Part shown: piece after piece, positions 63,331-64,000 of the stretch
Layout of the letters: each line of letters begins with the position of its first letter
How positions within the stretch are numbered: the stretch's first letter is position 1
NCBI GenBank assembly: GCA_016702605.1
Contig: JADJDQ010000021.1
Location: 1,550,001-1,614,000, forward strand
Direction: 5' to 3'
Source: Candidatus Intricatilinea gracilis
Lineage (GTDB): Bacteria; Pseudomonadota; Gammaproteobacteria; Burkholderiales; Burkholderiaceae_C
DNA length: 64,000 nucleotides
Translations under genes and position numbers: made by a program
The notes under the pieces: model-generated
The model's input: only the letters and a program-made list of their open reading frames with translations
What the model was told of the DNA's origin: nothing
The model's database searches: none

Positions 63331-64000
63331 ATGACCACCAACTTCACTCGGCGCGACTTCCTCATCAAGTCATCGGCAGCCGTTGCCTTGGGCTCGTCAC
63401 TGGCCGCTTGCGGCAGCGATCACGAGCCTGCGACGTTCGCCTATGGTGTGGCCAGCGGTGATCCGCTCGCCGACCGAGTGATCCTGTGGACACACGCACG
63501 CCGGCCCGACACCAACGACGACGTCAACCTGATGTGGCAGGTCGCCTCGGACGCGAACTTCGTCACCATCGTGGCCAGCGGAAGGGCCAGCGCCACAGCG
63601 GCGACTGGATACACCGTCAAGGTCGACGCCGTGGGCCTGAGCGCAGGCTCGCGCTACTTCTTCCGCTTCCTGGCCGACGTCGGCGGCAACTCGGCAATCG
63701 GGAGCACCCGCACGCTGCCAGCCACGGGTGAGGCCAGCGTGAAGTTCGCGGTGTTCTCGTGTGCGCTGTATTCGGAGGGTTACTTCAACGCCTACGACGA
63801 CGCCACCGTGTCGGGTGCCGACTACGCCCTCCACCTGGGTGACTACATCTACGAATACGGCGCCGGTGTCAACCAGTTCGGCAACTCGGACATCCCGGGC
63901 AACCGCGTCACCAAGCCGGCCACCGACATCGTCTCACTCGACGACTACCGCACCCGCTACGCCTTGTACCGCAGCGATCCGGACCTGCAGGCCGCACACG
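63331..64000 (+). CDS. PhoD-like alkaline phosphatase, N-terminal part (runs off the window)
   Basis: The visible 223 codons start with a twin-arginine leader (RRDFLIKSSAAVALGSS, then AACGS). They continue with the PhoD N-terminal beta domain: FAYGVASGDPLADRVILWTHA, GLSAGSRYFFRFLAD, then the catalytic domain start FAVFSCALYSEGYFNAYDDA and the metal ligand motif HLGDYIYEYG. PhoD enzymes are exported Ca/Fe phosphodiesterases or monoesterases induced by phosphate starvation. The C-terminal half is beyond the window. It is divergent from the GT4 gene and has a candidate Pho box upstream. Confidence 0.9.
   Translation, partial: MTTNFTRRDFLIKSSAAVALGSSLAACGSDHEPATFAYGVASGDPLADRVILWTHARRPDTNDDVNLMWQVASDANFVTIVASGRASATAATGYTVKVDAVGLSAGSRYFFRFLADVGGNSAIGSTRTLPATGEASVKFAVFSCALYSEGYFNAYDDATVSGADYALHLGDYIYEYGAGVNQFGNSDIPGNRVTKPATDIVSLDDYRTRYALYRSDPDLQAAH

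Overview
The window reads as a high-GC betaproteobacterial chromosome segment, most likely Burkholderiales. This rests on base composition, on the rsmI/yraN/diaA/dolP neighbourhood, the pilT-pilU pair, a TatT-linked TRAP transporter and a pst/pho cluster. No rRNA, tRNA, insertion sequence, prophage or CRISPR array was seen. About 38 protein genes fill the 64 kb; the first (M16 peptidase) and last (PhoD-like phosphatase) run off the ends.

Left part (1-13.4 kb) is housekeeping: M16 peptidase, RsmI, YraN, DiaA, DolP, a beta-hydroxyacid dehydrogenase, PilU and PilT, the YggS PLP protein, an ammonium channel, an RhlE-type RNA helicase, a basic secreted protein, a prolyl-hydroxylase-like dioxygenase and YaaA.

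The centre (13.6-40 kb) is the most remarkable part. A type I secretion pair (PrtD-like ABC exporter and HlyD-like adaptor) is divergent from one 13.4-kb gene. That gene encodes an acidic protein of about 4,457 residues, made almost wholly of roughly 165-170 copies of a 25-27-residue Ser/Thr-rich repeat and ending in a serralysin-type secretion domain. Downstream lie two very large multidomain glycosyltransferases (TPR, GT9-like, TPR, SPINDLY/OGT-type GT41), the first with an added C-terminal methyltransferase, and a small membrane protein between them. I read this as a candidate system that makes, glycosylates (perhaps methylates) and exports a giant surface or sheath-like repeat protein. The family assignments come from motifs; the functional link is inference.

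The right part (40-64 kb) holds an S10 carboxypeptidase-like protein, a DUF1800/DUF1501 pair, a GT2 glycosyltransferase, a CYTH-CHAD protein, an Mpo1/DUF962-like membrane protein, a TRAP transporter with TatT lipoprotein, PPK2, a fasciclin lipoprotein, and a phosphate cluster: pstS, pstC, pstA, pstB, phoU, a PhoB-like regulator, an LplT-like transporter, a GT4 glycosyltransferase and a PhoD-like phosphatase. Two oddities stand out. pstS, pstC and pstA carry many small frameshifts although their protein sequence is otherwise well conserved. The PhoB-like regulator has glycine where the phospho-accepting aspartate should be.
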